NCBI GenBank assembly: GCA_021397835.1
Contig: JAJFZO010000897.1
Location: 1 to 64,000 of the forward strand
Origin: Moringa oleifera
Taxonomy: Eukaryota > Streptophyta > Magnoliopsida > Brassicales > Moringaceae
Reading direction: 5' to 3'
Length of the DNA: 64,000 bases
Made by a program: the position numbers and the translations under genes
The notes under the pieces: model-generated
What the model saw: the letters and a program-made list of their open reading frames with translations, nothing else
Told to the model about the DNA's origin: nothing
The model's database searches: none
In this document: positions 23,466 through 35,680 of the stretch, piece after piece
How positions within the stretch are numbered: the first letter of the stretch is position 1
Layout: every line of letters begins with the position of its first letter

Positions 23466-24948
23466 AACTCTAAGAGTCAAGGTTTAGAGTCTGGGGGTTA
23501 GTGTTTAGGATTTAGGGTTCAGTACTTAGGGTAAGGGTCTAGGGTTAGGGTTCATGGCTTAGGGTTCAGAGCCTAGTGGCAACAGTTTAGGCATTTGGAT
23601 TTAGGATTCAGGGGTTAGATGTTAAGGTTTAGTGTACAAGGTTTAGAGTTTAGAGATTATGGGTTCGAGGTTAGGCCTTACTGTTTAAGGTTTATTGGTT
23701 AGGATTTCATGTTTATAGTACGTGGTGGTTTAGGGGCTATGATCGAATGCCTAGAGTTTACAGTTTATAGTTTTGGCCTTAAGATTTATGATCTAGAGGC
23801 TAAGGTTTAGGTATTAGGGTTTATGATTTACGAGTTAGGTGGCTCGGATTTAAGGTTTTTTGATTTGTCAATTTGTTTAGAATTTAGTGGCAAGTGTTTA
23901 GCGTTTTTGGATTTAGCTTATGATTCAGGGCTTAAGGTTTAGTTGTTAGTGTTTGTTTTAGGATAGGTTTGTGGGCTAGGGTAGAGAAGCTAGTGTTTAG
24001 GGCTTAGTTTTGCGATTATAGATTACGGGTATCCAATTAACTTCTCCTTATAGTTTTCAAACAAAATTTCTAGCGAAGTTACATAATTTTCAATCCACAT
24101 ACAGTTCCATCATAATGGGGTATCTACGGTTTAAGGGCCAGAGTTAACGGTTGTGGTTTAAGGTTTAAAGATTAGGATTTATAAGTTATAGTTAGGGATT
24201 AAGAGTTTATGGATTAGGTTTTGAGTTCAGTATTTAGTGCTTCGGGTAGAGTTTTGGGTTTATAGTTTAGGGATCAAGGTTTTGGTTATAAGGAGTAGGG
24301 TTTAGGTTTTAAGGCTTGCAATTTTGAAATTGGAGAGTAGGGCTAGGGGGTAGAAGTTAGGTTTATTGTTTAAGGGCTTGAGTTTAGAATTTAAGATTTA
24401 GTGATTATGGTTTAGCAGTTAGTGCTTAGGATTTACGGCTTAGGGGTTATGGATTAGGGTTAGAGATTAAGTTTTATGGTTTAGAGTTTAGGGTTGAGGC
24501 TATTGGTTTAGGGGTTAAGGTATAGGCTTTTAGGGTTATAATTAGGGTTATTTTTTAATGGTTAGGGTTTTGGAGTTTCAAGTTTAGAGTTATGGTTGTT
24601 TAGAGTTTATAGTTTAGGTTTTAGGGCTTAGATTTTAGGTTTAAGATTTATGGCTATAGTTTTGAGTTTAATGTTTAAAGGTTAGTGTTCAAGATTTAAA
24701 GTTTTGGTATTGTGATTTAGGGTTTAGGGTTTATGAGCTATGGGTTAATGGTTAAATGTTAGGAGTTTAGGAATAGGTTTTAGCGGTAAGGGTTTAAGGG
24801 TTTGAATTTATAATTTAATGCTTAGGGGATTGGTTTGCGGCTTAGAGTTTAAGGGTTATTCTTGAGGATTTAGCATTTAGGAGTTAGTGTTTAAGGTTTT
24901 GTATTTAGTATTTATATTTAAGGTTTAGAGATTAGGGTTAAAGTTTAT
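23466..24948 (+). repeat. Degenerate telomere-like block T2, TTTAGGG strand
   Basis: Diverged TTTAGGG units, collinear with 756-2257 apart from small indels. A short extra segment (about 24110-24140, ATCATAATGGGGTATCTACGG) interrupts it relative to T1. No gene. Confidence 0.9.
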
Positions 24949-25024
24949 GCATAACTGGTGTTAATTCGGGAAAAAATAGAAAATGATTGGACCTAATATA
25001 ATTAAGTCGAAACCTTAATGGCTA
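24949..25024. repeat. Linker at TTTAGGG-to-CCCTAAA switch, T2
   Basis: Copy of the 2258-2335 linker with a few changes (GCATAACTGGTGTTAATTCG; GATTGGACCTAATATAATT). It sits at the same orientation switch. Confidence 0.8.
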
Positions 25025-25725
25025 ATCCATAACACTTAAACCATAAACCTTGAATGTTAAACCTTCAACCCTAACCCCCTAATCTCTAACTCCTGGCCCT
25101 TAAACCTTCAACCCTGCACCTAACCTCTAACTCCTAAACGCTCAACTCTAACCACTCCGCCCTAACTCCTAATCCTTACACCTAAAACACTAAACTCTAA
25201 GCTACCATAATCCTTGGATCCTAACTTCTAAACCTTAAACCCAAATAAGCAAACCTAAAATACTAAGCCTTAAACTACCATAATCCTTATACCCTAACTC
25301 TTTGACCTTAAACACAAATAGCCAAATCCTAACCCTTAAATCCTAAATCCTAAACCTTCACTCCTAACAGCTGAACCTTAAACCCGAACCTCCAAGCTCT
25401 AAATCCTAAACTACCATTAAAGCTTAACCCTCACCCTAACTCTTAAGTCATAAACCCTAAATCCTAACCACCAAATGTTAATCACTAAACTCTAAATCAT
25501 AAACCTTATCCCTCAAACCTTATTCCTCTAAACTCTAACCTATAACAAGTAATCATTAACCAAAACCACAAAGCTGTAAACCCTACTCCTAAATCCTAAA
25601 CCTTAAACATTAAACCCAAAGTTCTTATCACGAACCACTAAACCCTAAACCCTAACAACTAAACCTTAAACATTAATCCCTAAACCATGACTCCTAAACC
25701 GTTAATCCAAAACATTGAACCCTAG
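25025..25725 (-). repeat. Degenerate telomere-like block T2, second CCCTAAA stretch
   Basis: Collinear with 2336-2993, with small indels in which T2 keeps bases T1 lacks (for example AATCTCTAACTCCTGGCCC at about 25081). It ends at the same near-palindromic flip (TTGAACCCTAGGTTCAA). Confidence 0.9.
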
Positions 25726-26279
25726 GTTCAAGGTTTAAAAGTTACATGTTATGTTTTAAGTCTTTAGGTTTAGTGTTTAAGGCGGTTTAAGATTTAGGGT
25801 TTAGAATTTAAGGATTAAGGGTTAGTGTTTTGGGTTTAGAGTTTAAGGTCAAAGGTTTTGGGTTAAGGGTTAGACTTCAAAGTCCAAGATTCAATGTTTC
25901 GGGTTAATGATTTAGGAGCTAAGGTTTAGTCATTAGGTTTAGGGTAGTGATTTGTGATAAGAGTTTTAGGTTTACGGGTGAGGGTTTATGGTTAAAGGGT
26001 TTAAAGGTTTAGGGTTTAATTGAGGTTTAGGATTTAGTTCGGTTTTTGAGTTTAGACTTTTGTTTTTAAGGTTTCAGGGTTAAGGTTTATGTGTTAGGAG
26101 TTAGGGGCTAACATTTAAGAGTCTTATTGAAAGTTTAGAGATTAGGTCTTAAGTGTTCGAGTTTATGGTTAAGGTGAAGGGTTTTGACCCTAAGATTTAG
26201 GGATTGAGGCTTAAGTTTTTAAGTGTTTAAGTTTAGGGTTAGGGTTTAAGGTTAAGGTGAAGGGTTGTGGGTTTAAGAT
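25726..26279 (+). repeat. Degenerate telomere-like block T2, second TTTAGGG stretch
   Basis: Diverged TTTAGGG units. After about 25800 it follows T4 (about 48090-48450) and not T1, including a doubled segment (TTAAGTGTT ... AAGGTGAAGGGTT) of roughly 95-base period. It ends abruptly at the join to A2 near TTAATCCGCATGTAATTGG. Confidence 0.85.
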
Positions 26280-26529
26280 TAATCCGCATGTAATTGGACT
26301 TGATAAATATTATGACCTAAGATATAATTAGACTTAAAATTAATTATACCACAAAAATTAGGCATATTGTATAATTTGATCTCATACATAATTGGACCTA
26401 ACAAAAATTAGACTTGAGATGTAATTGAGCCTAATAATTAATTAGGTCTAATAAAAATTAGATTTAATATCTCCTTCATCCTAACAAATAATTGTACTTC
26501 ATGTATAATAGCATCTAATGAACTTTATA
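26280..26529 (+). repeat. A2 short-unit array, left remnant
   Basis: Begins at the equivalent of A1 position 5290 (shared TAATTGGGCTTGATAAATAT with C/T changes, then TATGACCTAAGATATAATTA), so the first ~1.8 kb of A is missing here. A further internal deletion removes the equivalent of about 5470-5840 before M. Confidence 0.75.
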
Positions 26530-27575
26530 CATATAATTGGATCAGCCTCGGCAATGGGCTAGGTTAAACCCACCCATTTTTTTAAATGTGGTAATGACCT
26601 ACCCACGAGCTTAACTTGCTGGACTTATATGGATTATTTTTTAAACCTTAAACATGCTTTATTTGAGCCGTAAATAGATTTTATTTATGTTTTATATAGA
26701 TTTTATGTATATTTGTGCAAGTATAATAAGGAAATTACATCAATCTTATATGAGTTTTATTATATTTTATATAAATATAAGTCAATATTTTATACATTAT
26801 AGTACTTGTTATTTTAAAATAAATAATATAAAAAAATATTTGTACATAATATTAAACAAATAATTACATTCGATCAAATAAATATAATTTTAAGAAATTG
26901 ATGCATAACTACAAAATTAGTACGTTCCAACAAAGTTGAAACACACTCACTTGTCAATCATATCTATTTCTCAATTTTATTATCCCAATAAGTATATCCT
27001 TAAATTAAAAAGATTACGTAAAGTTATATCTGTTATACAACTTTCAATCTTTAGAAGAACTAATATCATTAAATTCAGCTTGAGATCTAATTATTTTGTC
27101 ATTTCTTTCAATCTTACGTTGTTTTACTTTTTTTTATTCATCAAATTCAAACCCTTCAAATATATAAGTGTTTCAATTATAAAAAGAATCAAACCCTTTC
27201 TAGTGTTTGATAAATAATAATTGTGAACTAACTTAATTACACCTATGAAAATAAAACTTATCAATGATTTAATTCGGTAAGCTTAAATACGAGATTTGTT
27301 GAATTTAATAGGTTGATCCAAATGTAACCTATTTATTAATGTTAATGAGCTGACCAAAATACAGTTCGATTATAGCCCATTTTTAATTCTAATAAATTGA
27401 TCAAAATATGACCCGATTGTGATTTAATGATTAATTTTAATGGGTCGATTCATCGAGCAGCTCGCTACAAAATTTTCAAGCCCACAACCTTTCCATTATT
27501 TAAATGAATGGCCTGGGTCGATCTTATTAATAATTGGACTAGATCATAAATGTGAACCATGAGTCAAATGATGAG
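26530..27575. repeat. M module, copy 2
   Basis: Full-length relative of 5945-7013, from CGGCAATGGGCTAGG to AACCATGAGTC. It keeps a longer right end than copy 1 (AATGAATGGCCTGGGTCGATC). An open stretch of about 90 codons at 26936-27217 is composed of AT-rich codons, is not kept in the other copies, and shows no domain, so I do not call a gene. Confidence 0.6.
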
Positions 27576-30500
27576 CTTTATAATTAGACACAAAACATAA
27601 TTAAATCTAATAATTAGTTAGACCTAAGATATAATTGAAGTCATAATGAATTAAACTTAGAAGGAAACTGAGCCAAGATATAATTGGATTCAAATTATAA
27701 TTGCACTTAAGATATGAGGTGTATAAATAATTGGGTCCATTAGATAATTAATCCTGATAATAAATAATAAGACCCAAGATTAATTGGGTCTATCATGTAT
27801 TGACCTAAGAAATAATTTAGCCTATAAAAAATTTTAAGTGAAATTATATTAATTAGGCCTAAGAATTAACTGCACGACAAATAATTGGACCTATAATGTA
27901 ATTTAACATGACAAATAATTGGACTAACTAATTCATTTTGTCAAATAATGAATTAGGCCAAAGATTTAATTGATTCTAATAATAAGCTTTGGCCATAATT
28001 ATGTCTAACAATTAATTAGACTTAACAATTTAGGAGGTCAAATAATTAATTGAGGTTAAAATTTGATTAAAAATAAGCTTAGTACATAATCGAGCTTAAT
28101 AAATAAGTATGCTTAATATAAATTTGGGTATAATAAAATAGTGAATCCAAGATATAATTGAGCTTAATAATTAATTGGACCTATTAAATAATTAAACATA
28201 ACAACTTAATTAAATTTACTAATTAATGTTGCCTAAGATTTAATTCTATATAAGAATTAGTTGAGCCTAATATTTAATTTGGCTTCACAAAAATTATTAT
28301 TTTATATATAATTAGTCTTAATAAATATGCAGGTCTAAATTATAATTTGCTTAAGATGTAGTTGAGCTTCACAATTAAAGATCTAAATAATTAATTAAAC
28401 CTGACAATTGTTTGAGGCTAATAATTAACCAAGTTGAAGATTTAATTGTGACTAATAATTAATTGAATTATTAATAAAAAAAATTAGATTAATATATAAT
28501 TAGACTTACTAAATAATTGAGTTTAATCTATAGTTAGGTGTAAGAACGAAATGAGATTAATAAATATTTAGTTGGGCTTAAGATATAATTATAACCAAAT
28601 TAAAAATTTAATTGATTTAAAAACTAGTTTGATCTAATATTTAATTGAGTCAAATAAGTAATTGAGATTAACAATTTATTGGACTTAACAATTCGTTATA
28701 CCTAGCAACTAATTAGGTCTAAGATTTGATTGGTTTCAAAAAAATTGAACTTAGTAAATATAATTTGATTGAACAATTAATTGGCAAAAATAATTAATTG
28801 TATATGAGAATTTGTTGTAGTTATTGGTCAATTGCACTGAATTAATTAGTTTAGCGTACATGAGTCCAACAAATAATTCTATGTATACAATTGGGCCTAA
28901 CAATAATATGACTTGGGATATATGAACTTCAAATTAATTAGACTCAAATTTAATTAGGCCTAAAAAAATTGGGCATATGATATAATTGGACCTTATATAC
29001 AATCAGACCTATGATATAATGGGCATATGATTTAATTAGACCTCATATACAATTAGGCCTATGATATAATGGGCATATAATTGAACTTGAGATATTAATT
29101 GAGCTAATATATAAATGAGCTTAGTCAAAAATATAATTGAATCTAATAATTAATTAGGCCTTATGTTTAATGGGTCTAATACTCAATTTAATTCTATTGT
29201 GCATGAACCTTATAAATAATTGAGCTTAAGAATAATTAGACCAAGTATAAATTAATTGAGCTTAATAATTTATTAAGCACAAAAAACATTGGGCCTAACA
29301 AATCATTGGTTCATGAGCCCAAAATATTATTTGGCTTCATAAAAATTTGATTTAATGAAAAATTATGCCATTTAAATAATTAAAATTAATATAAAAATGA
29401 GTCAAAGAACAAAATGTGTTTAATAAATAATTGAACCTAACAAGTAATTGTACTCAAAATTTAATTGCACCCAAGAATTAGTTAGGTCTAAAATTTAATG
29501 AGATTTAATTAAAAAAAATTAGGCTTAATATTAATGTCTATAAAAATTAATTGTGGCTAATATGTCATTGATTCAACGATTAGTTCAACGAAATAATTTG
29601 TTACGTCATGCAATTAATTTGACCTAAGATTTAATTAGATCCAATAAAAAATTTAGCTTAATATATAACTGCCAATAAGAACAAAATAGGTCTAATATAT
29701 TATTGAACCAAATGTGTAATTAAGCCTAATAATTAATTGAACCTACCAATTTGTTAGGCAAAATAGTTAATTAAACCTAAAATTTAATTGGATTTAATAA
29801 AAAAAAGCTTAATATATAATTGATCTTAAAAAATAATCATCTTAATATGTGATCGAGTCGCCTAAATATTAGACTTAGGACATAATTGAGCGAACAAGTA
29901 ATTTGACTTAGCAAATAATTAAAGCCTAATTAATCTTTAAAAATTAAACGGGCCTAAAACTTTGTTCTGCCTAAGAATTAATTGAGTTTAATTTTGAAAT
30001 AAGCCTAATAAAAAGTTTGGCTTCTATATAATTGGGTCTAAAATGTATTTGAACCCAATAATTAACTGAGTTTAAGATATAATTAAACATGAGATGTAAC
30101 TGAACTTAATAATTAATTAGGCTTGAAAGTTGATTAAGTCTCATAGTTAATTAGGACCAAGATTTAATTATAAATAAGAATTAATTGGATGTAAGATTTA
30201 ATTGGGCCTAAGATATAATTGGTTGTGACATGTATAAATGCACTAAATAATTAGACCTAGAGATGAATTAAGCCTAAGATCTAATTGGACCCAAGTTATA
30301 ATTGAACATATGTGATTGGGCATAAAAATTAATTGATCCTATCAACTAATTGGGTTTAACATTTATTAATTGAACCCAAAAATTGATTGAACTAAAATGT
30401 AATGATATTAACAATTAATTTGAACCCAAAATTATAATTAAACAATTAGATATAATTGAACCTAAGATTAATTGAGTTTAGCATTTACTAATTGGATCCA

Positions 30501-33167
30501 AAATTTAATTTGGCTAAATATGTAACTGATGTCAACAATTCATTAGGTCTTGTAAGTAATAAGCCCTAAGATTTGATTGGATATAATATAAAATTTTGCT
30601 TAATATAATTTGACCTAATAAGTAATTAACCTTAATATATAGTTGGGCATAAAAACTAAATTGGCCAAATAGATAATTAGGCTTAAGATGTAATTGAATC
30701 TAATAATTAAATGAACCTAATAATTAATTAGGTTTAAAATTCCATTGTGATAAAAAATTAGTTAAGCCTCATGAAATATTGGCGTTAATATACAATAAGG
30801 CCTAAAAATAGTCGAGTCAAAGATATAATCAGGTTTATTAATTAATAAGACCAAAGTAATGAGGCTAACATGCATGAGCCGAAGAAATAATTTAATGTAT
30901 AATTAGGCTTAACAAATAAAATGGTTTAAGATATAATTGAGCTTCAAATTGATTGAGCCTAAGATCTAATTGAACAGAAAAATATGTTACATACGATATA
31001 ATTAGGCCTCATATATATTTGAGCCTATGATGTAATGAGTCGAATATAATTAACTTGAAATGTAATTAGGCTTAATAAATAAATTGAACTTATACATAAT
31101 TGAATTTAGTGTGCATTAGCCCAAGATATAATTGGACTTAAAAATTAATTAGAGTTAATATTTATTGGATCGAATAATTATTGTACTTTATCGTGCTTGA
31201 ACCCAAAAAATAATTAGGTTAAAAATAAATTATTGACTCTAATAATTAATTGGCTTAACAATTAACTAATTCTAATAATTAATTGACCTAAAATTTAATT
31301 CACTTAATAATTAGTTGAGTTTAAAATTTGATAGAACCTAATAAAAATTTCAACTAAATGTATATAATTAGAACTAATAAATTATTGGGATAAGAATGAA
31401 ATAGGCTTAATAACTAATTCGGTCTAAAAAATAATTATGCTAAATAATTTATTAGTTTCAAGATATAATTGGTCCCATTTATTAGTTAGGCCCAGCATGT
31501 ATAAGTTCAAAAAAATTAGGCTTGAGAACAAATTTGATGTAATTATTTATTCATTAGGACGAAAAATTAGTTAGACCTAAAAAATAATTGGACCTAGTGT
31601 GTAATCAAGCATCGAAATTGATTAGACTTACAACTTAGTCGGCCTGACAATTCAGTTAGTTTATTAACTAACTGGTTGGGGCATTTACTTTGATCTAATA
31701 AAAAATAGGACTTAATATATAATTAGTGCTAATAAATAATTTAATTTACTATATAATTAGACTTAAGAACAAAATGGGCCTAATATAAAATATGGTCAAA
31801 TAATTTATTAGACCTAAGATATAACTATGCCTAGTAATTATATTCGCCCTAACAATTATAAGCCCAATAAAGGACTTAGGAACAAATTAAGCCTAAAATA
31901 TTGAACTTAAAAATAGCTTAATAAATAATTAGACTAAAAATTCATTTGAACCTAATAACTAAATTGGTTTAAGATATAATTAGGACTAAGATGTAATAAA
32001 GCTTAATAATTAATTAAGTCAAAATTTTTATTATGATTAAGAATTAATTGAGCATCATGAAAAATTAGGCTTCATATAAAAAATTAGGCCTAGTAAATAA
32101 TTGGGCTTAATCAATAATTTGGGCTAAGAATGAAGTAAGACTAATAAATAATTGGACTTAAGATATAATTATGTCCAAAATTAATTAGACGTAACGTTCA
32201 TGAATCCATGATATAATTGTTCATAACATGCATGAACCCCCGACATAATTGGGGTTAGGAACGAATTGAGCTTAAGAAATAATAGGACCCAAATAACGAA
32301 CCAACTTAAGGTATAATTGAACATAAAAATTAATTGAATCTAATAAGTAGTTGAGCTTAACATTTATTAATTGACGCAAAAAATTAATTTGATCTAATTT
32401 TTAAATGGATCAAATATACATTTGAATGATTAGTTAGACCTAAAAATTCATTAGCTCTTGTAACTAAATAGCCCTAAAATTTGATTAGATATGATAAAAA
32501 ATGGGATTGGTGTATAATTTGATGTGATAAATAATTGGCTTTAATATGTAATTGGGCATAAGAACTGAATCGGTCCAATAAATAATGAGGATAACATGTA
32601 ATTGGGCCTATTATTGGGACAAAAATAGTGAGGTTAACATGCATATGCCCAATAAATAATTTGACATATAATTTAACTTAATAAATAATTGGCTAAGATA
32701 TTATCAAACTTCAAAGATATGATCGAATATGTAATTAGCATTTATTGTTGCTCATGAACTAAAGAATTAATTGGACTTACTTCAAATTAGGCTTGACTAT
32801 GTTAATAGTGTATAATATTTAATTAAGCTGAACATTTCATTAACAATTTATGAGGTCTAATAATTATGACTAAAAAAATTACACCAAGTAATTCTTTGAA
32901 TTTAAGATTTAATCAGGCTTAGCATGGGCACAATAAATATTTAAAACCTTGGAACGATTTGAGATATAAGTGGATCAAAATTATAATTAGACTTAAAAAC
33001 AAATTGTGCCTAAGATATACTTGTATCCAAATTATAGTTTGGCTAAAGTCATAAATGAGCCTCACCATTAATTCGGCCTGATAGATAATTAGACCTATAA
33101 CATAAAATTACCTCAATATAATTGAGTCTAGAGTGCATGAAATTGAGAAATAATTCAGCCCTAGATC
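27576..33167 (+). repeat. A2 short-unit array, central part
   Basis: Collinear with A1 7014-12542 with indels. It lacks the 58-base tandem duplication of A1/A4 and has its own 50-base one (28971-29080). Around 31300-32100 it shows sequence where A1 has the inserted 10935-11255 copy. It ends at the mitochondrial-type island. No gene. Confidence 0.85.
28971..29080 (+). repeat. 50-bp tandem duplication within A2
   Basis: GGGCATATRA occurs at 28971, 29021 and 29071, each pair 50 bases apart, with matching intervening words (CTATGATATAAT). A1 (about 8506-8560) and A4 (about 54050-54105) have one fewer unit, so this is specific to A2. Confidence 0.85.
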
Positions 33168-33172
33168 CGTAG

Positions 33173-33246
33173 GGGCTTATAGTTTAATTGGTTGAAACGT
33201 ACCGCTCATAACGGTTATATTGTAGGTTCGAGCCCTACTAAGCCTA
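33173..33246 (+). tRNA. trnI-CAU: tRNA with CAU anticodon, plant mitochondrial trnI(CAU) type
   Basis: A full cloverleaf folds by eye. The acceptor GGGCTTA pairs with TAAGCCT (first pair G:U) with discriminator A. The D stem is GTTT/AAAC with GG in the loop. The anticodon stem has three to four pairs around loop CTCATAA (anticodon CAU), and the T stem GTAGG/CCTAC encloses TTCGAGC. This is the pattern I recognise as the native mitochondrial tRNA whose CAU is modified to read AUA as isoleucine. The fold is undamaged but CCA is not encoded. In the nucleus it is probably not a working gene, as the enzyme that modifies it acts in the organelle. Confidence 0.88.
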
Positions 33247-34300
33247 CCACCCCTTCTCTTCACCCGATATAAGGCAGTCGAAGTCCCCGCCACCCTGCAG
33301 ATCTCAATCTAGCGACGGCACCTGGAACCACACTGCTGCCGCTGCCCTTCGGGCACGCCTCCTACGCTTACCACTCACCTACGCTCTTGCAGCATGCCCC
33401 CTTCGGGCAATACGGCTTTCGTAATACGCAAAGCAGCTGAGCGATAGCTCTTCGATCGCTATATTCTCGCGATGGCGAAGGATCGAAGATCTTCGCGAGA
33501 CGGCCCATGAATCTCGAGAATCGAGCATGGGGCTTGAAGACCCTACCGCATTCCGGCCCCGGGGCCTTCAATTGGTCCTTTCTCTCTTCTCTTTTACCAG
33601 TGAGTGGTGAGTTTCCTTTTTTTTTTAGGTGGGTACCTCTTGGATTCGGAGTTTGCTTCAACATCTGCCACACGTGAGATCCTGATCGTCTTTCTCCCAG
33701 TGTTGTTGCCTGCTGGGGGAAGGAAGGAAGGAAAGTGGGGTTTCCTTCCAGGGCCGGAAAAGGTCAAACTCTGGGCCTGGACGGGCTGCCAGGTTTCGCC
33801 TACGCTACGGTTTCACAAGCGCTGCGCCCCTTTTTGTTCAACCGAAGTTAAGGAGTTCCAGAGCACGAGGGAATGGGCTTTCATTCCCGGGGCCGCCTCG
33901 TCTATGTATTCGGCGCCCCCCCCCCGATTGCTTGAAGATGCGCACGCGAAACGATAAAGGGCCCCTGGGAAGAACCAATGAAAAGCCAGGGTAGAGCCTC
34001 AGAGCCGGCCCAAGCGAAGATCGGCACTCGAAGGCTTGAGAAGCAGCCCGCAAAAGGAAAGCCGTGAAGATGGTAGACTCGCCAGTCAGGCACACCGTGA
34101 GGCTGACTACAGCAGACCGGGAGGTTAGAATTCGGGTTTTCCTATTTAAATTTTCGGGAATAAATGTAGGAAGTGCAGAAGGTGGATCAGGTGTGAACAT
34201 TCAACCAAAGGCGTCTTGGGGATCGGCAATAGCTGAGCATTTCGGCCATCATAGTTCAAGCTACGTATGGCTGGCATACAACCTACGGGCTTCTTAGCCA
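33247..34300. other. GC-rich mitochondrial-type spacer, no gene recognised
   Basis: GC-rich sequence downstream of the tRNA. Open stretches of 60-120 codons overlap on both strands (33368-33673 -, 33604-33957 +, 33838-34200 -, 34064-34297 +), which is expected of GC-rich DNA with few stop codons. None carries a domain, membrane segment or family signature I recognise. The last one could be a fragment of a mitochondrial unknown ORF. Confidence 0.6.
33475..33496. other. Hairpin-forming inverted repeat in mitochondrial-type spacer
   Basis: GCGAAGGATC, a GAA loop and GATCTTCGC form a stem with one bulged G; flanking CTCGCGA and TCGCGAG suggest a partly competing longer stem. Short perfect palindromes of this sort are common in plant mitochondrial spacers and support the organelle origin. 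No coding role is seen. Confidence 0.55.
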
Positions 34301-35284
34301 AAAAAACAAAAAAAAAATGCCTGCTTTGGTACCTTTAGTCCAATCTTAGACAAAGAGCAAGGAGGCGATTTGTTCGCTGAGCGATTTAGCTAGCCAAATC
34401 GCACTAATGCAATTCATTCGCCCTACTATCCTACAGAGCAATTCAAACTCTTAGTAAAAGCTAGGGCGACTCATTCTATTCTCTCTGAGGTCAGGTCAGT
34501 GAAGCGTGACACTTAGGGGGGCGCGTCAAATCACTGAAAGGCCTTGGTGATTCTCCAATTTATTAATCTGAAGATAGAAACCACAGTGATTCCAAACTTC
34601 ACTTCAATAGTCTCGTATCCATGCTGCCCCGACTCCAAACTCGATGTTTGTTAACTAAGCTGGACATTCCCAAACTCTTTCTTATCAAACCCCTTTCTCG
34701 CTCCCTTGTACAGCCTTAACCAGGCAGTTTTCATTATGTGTTCTTTGCAGTGTCTAGGGAGGTTAGAAGTGAGTTAAGCCAATGCATACAAATCGACAGA
34801 CCAGGTTCATCCTTTTATGTTGAGGTCAGTGCAAGTCTGTCTATGATTAAGAGTTGCGGTGGTGTTGAAGCTGGCTTATTCATGCTAGTCATCTTAGAGC
34901 TGAGTCAAAACAATGTTCACCAACTCTTACATAATAATCTTGTTCATATATTGAAAAAGCTTTTAAAATATGAGTTTTTTTGTTATATTCAAGTGTTTTG
35001 TCTCCTCCCAAGGTAGCATTGCCGAGCGGGCGATCCCTATGAAGTTTATCCAGCTAGCTTTTCTCTATGGTACTGAAATTCTATTTGTGAGAGCTCCTTC
35101 GACTCGGCTACTTTTTTTTGAAAGGTAAGGTGGGACCTTGAAGTATTCTCAATAAAAATGCCTATCTATAAAGCACTGAGTTGAAGAGGAAAGAAGTCCC
35201 ACAAAGAGATGATAAGTGAGGAAAAAAGTGAATTTATAATCTCTTCTGGAATGGAAGAGCCCCCATCCACTGACTACAAGACTG
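34301..35284. other. Mixed-composition spacer in the island, no gene recognised
   Basis: Intermediate composition. The stretch 35024-35110 (GAGCGGGCGATCCC, GAGAGCTCCTTCGACTCGGC) reads like plant mitochondrial spacer. 34738-35016 is open for 92 codons on the plus strand but shows no recognisable domain. I cannot say whether 34300-35000 is mitochondrial or nuclear filler. Confidence 0.4.
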
Positions 35285-35680
35285 CAGCCTAACACCCAAG
35301 TTAGCCTGACGGTCAGCTAAATGAGTTGCTTCCCTTTTCACATGATGAATTTTAACTCAATATATATTGAGAAATGTTTTCTCAGGATAAAGCATAGGCG
35401 CCAAGGTTCTTGATTATTACCATTCGCCCATCTAATCATGTTAAGAGAACTCCTTTTCGTTTGATGTGATGACTTGAAAAGAATCAATAGTTTGGACAAA
35501 ACTATGGCCATGCAGGAGAGTTTCTGCTTTTGCAAAGGTTGCATCTTTAATCCCTAGAGGGGGACCTGATCAATTCCACATGACAGCACCATTTCCATCT
35601 TTTATGACCCCACCATAATCTGAATTCCCAGAGTAGCCTTCCCTACCCCTTCAAAGTTCATCTTGATGTGATTTGGAGAG
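35285..35680 (-). pseudogene. Relic of LINE-type reverse transcriptase RNase H domain
   Basis: Reading the minus strand in three frames recovers the order of a plant RVT_3 / RNase H-like domain: KMNFEG (about 35665), then after a frameshift YGGVIKDGNGAVMW, a stop near 35571, GPPLGIKDATFAKAETLL, then IDSFQVI, and in another frame HHVKREATHLADRQANLGV (about 35295-35350). The first catalytic Asp (usual FDGA) reads Glu here; the Glu of AET and the Asp of IDSF remain. At least two frame changes and several stops make it dead. Such domains end plant LINEs and also occur as stray nuclear genes and in mitochondrial DNA as captured nuclear pieces. Confidence 0.75.

Noticed and set aside
26936..27217. 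Plus-strand open stretch of 93 codons in M copy 2
   Set aside because: It is hydrophobic-rich only because of AT-rich codons. The equivalent positions of M1 and M3 carry frame-breaking indels, so there is no sign of selection for coding.
33368..34300. Four overlapping open stretches on both strands in the mitochondrial-type island
   Set aside because: They shadow each other in GC-rich DNA, have no recognised domain and no supported start. Treated as spacer.
34300..35000. Group II intron or rRNA fragment in the island
   Set aside because: I looked for a domain V hairpin and conserved rRNA words and found none I could support.
34738..35016. 92-codon plus-strand open stretch in the island
   Set aside because: No domain or family signature; possibly a fragment of an unknown ORF, but nothing in the sequence supports a gene call.
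35338..35544. 68-codon minus-strand open stretch as a gene of its own
   Set aside because: It runs across the frameshifted RNase H relic, and most of it is in the wrong frame relative to that domain.
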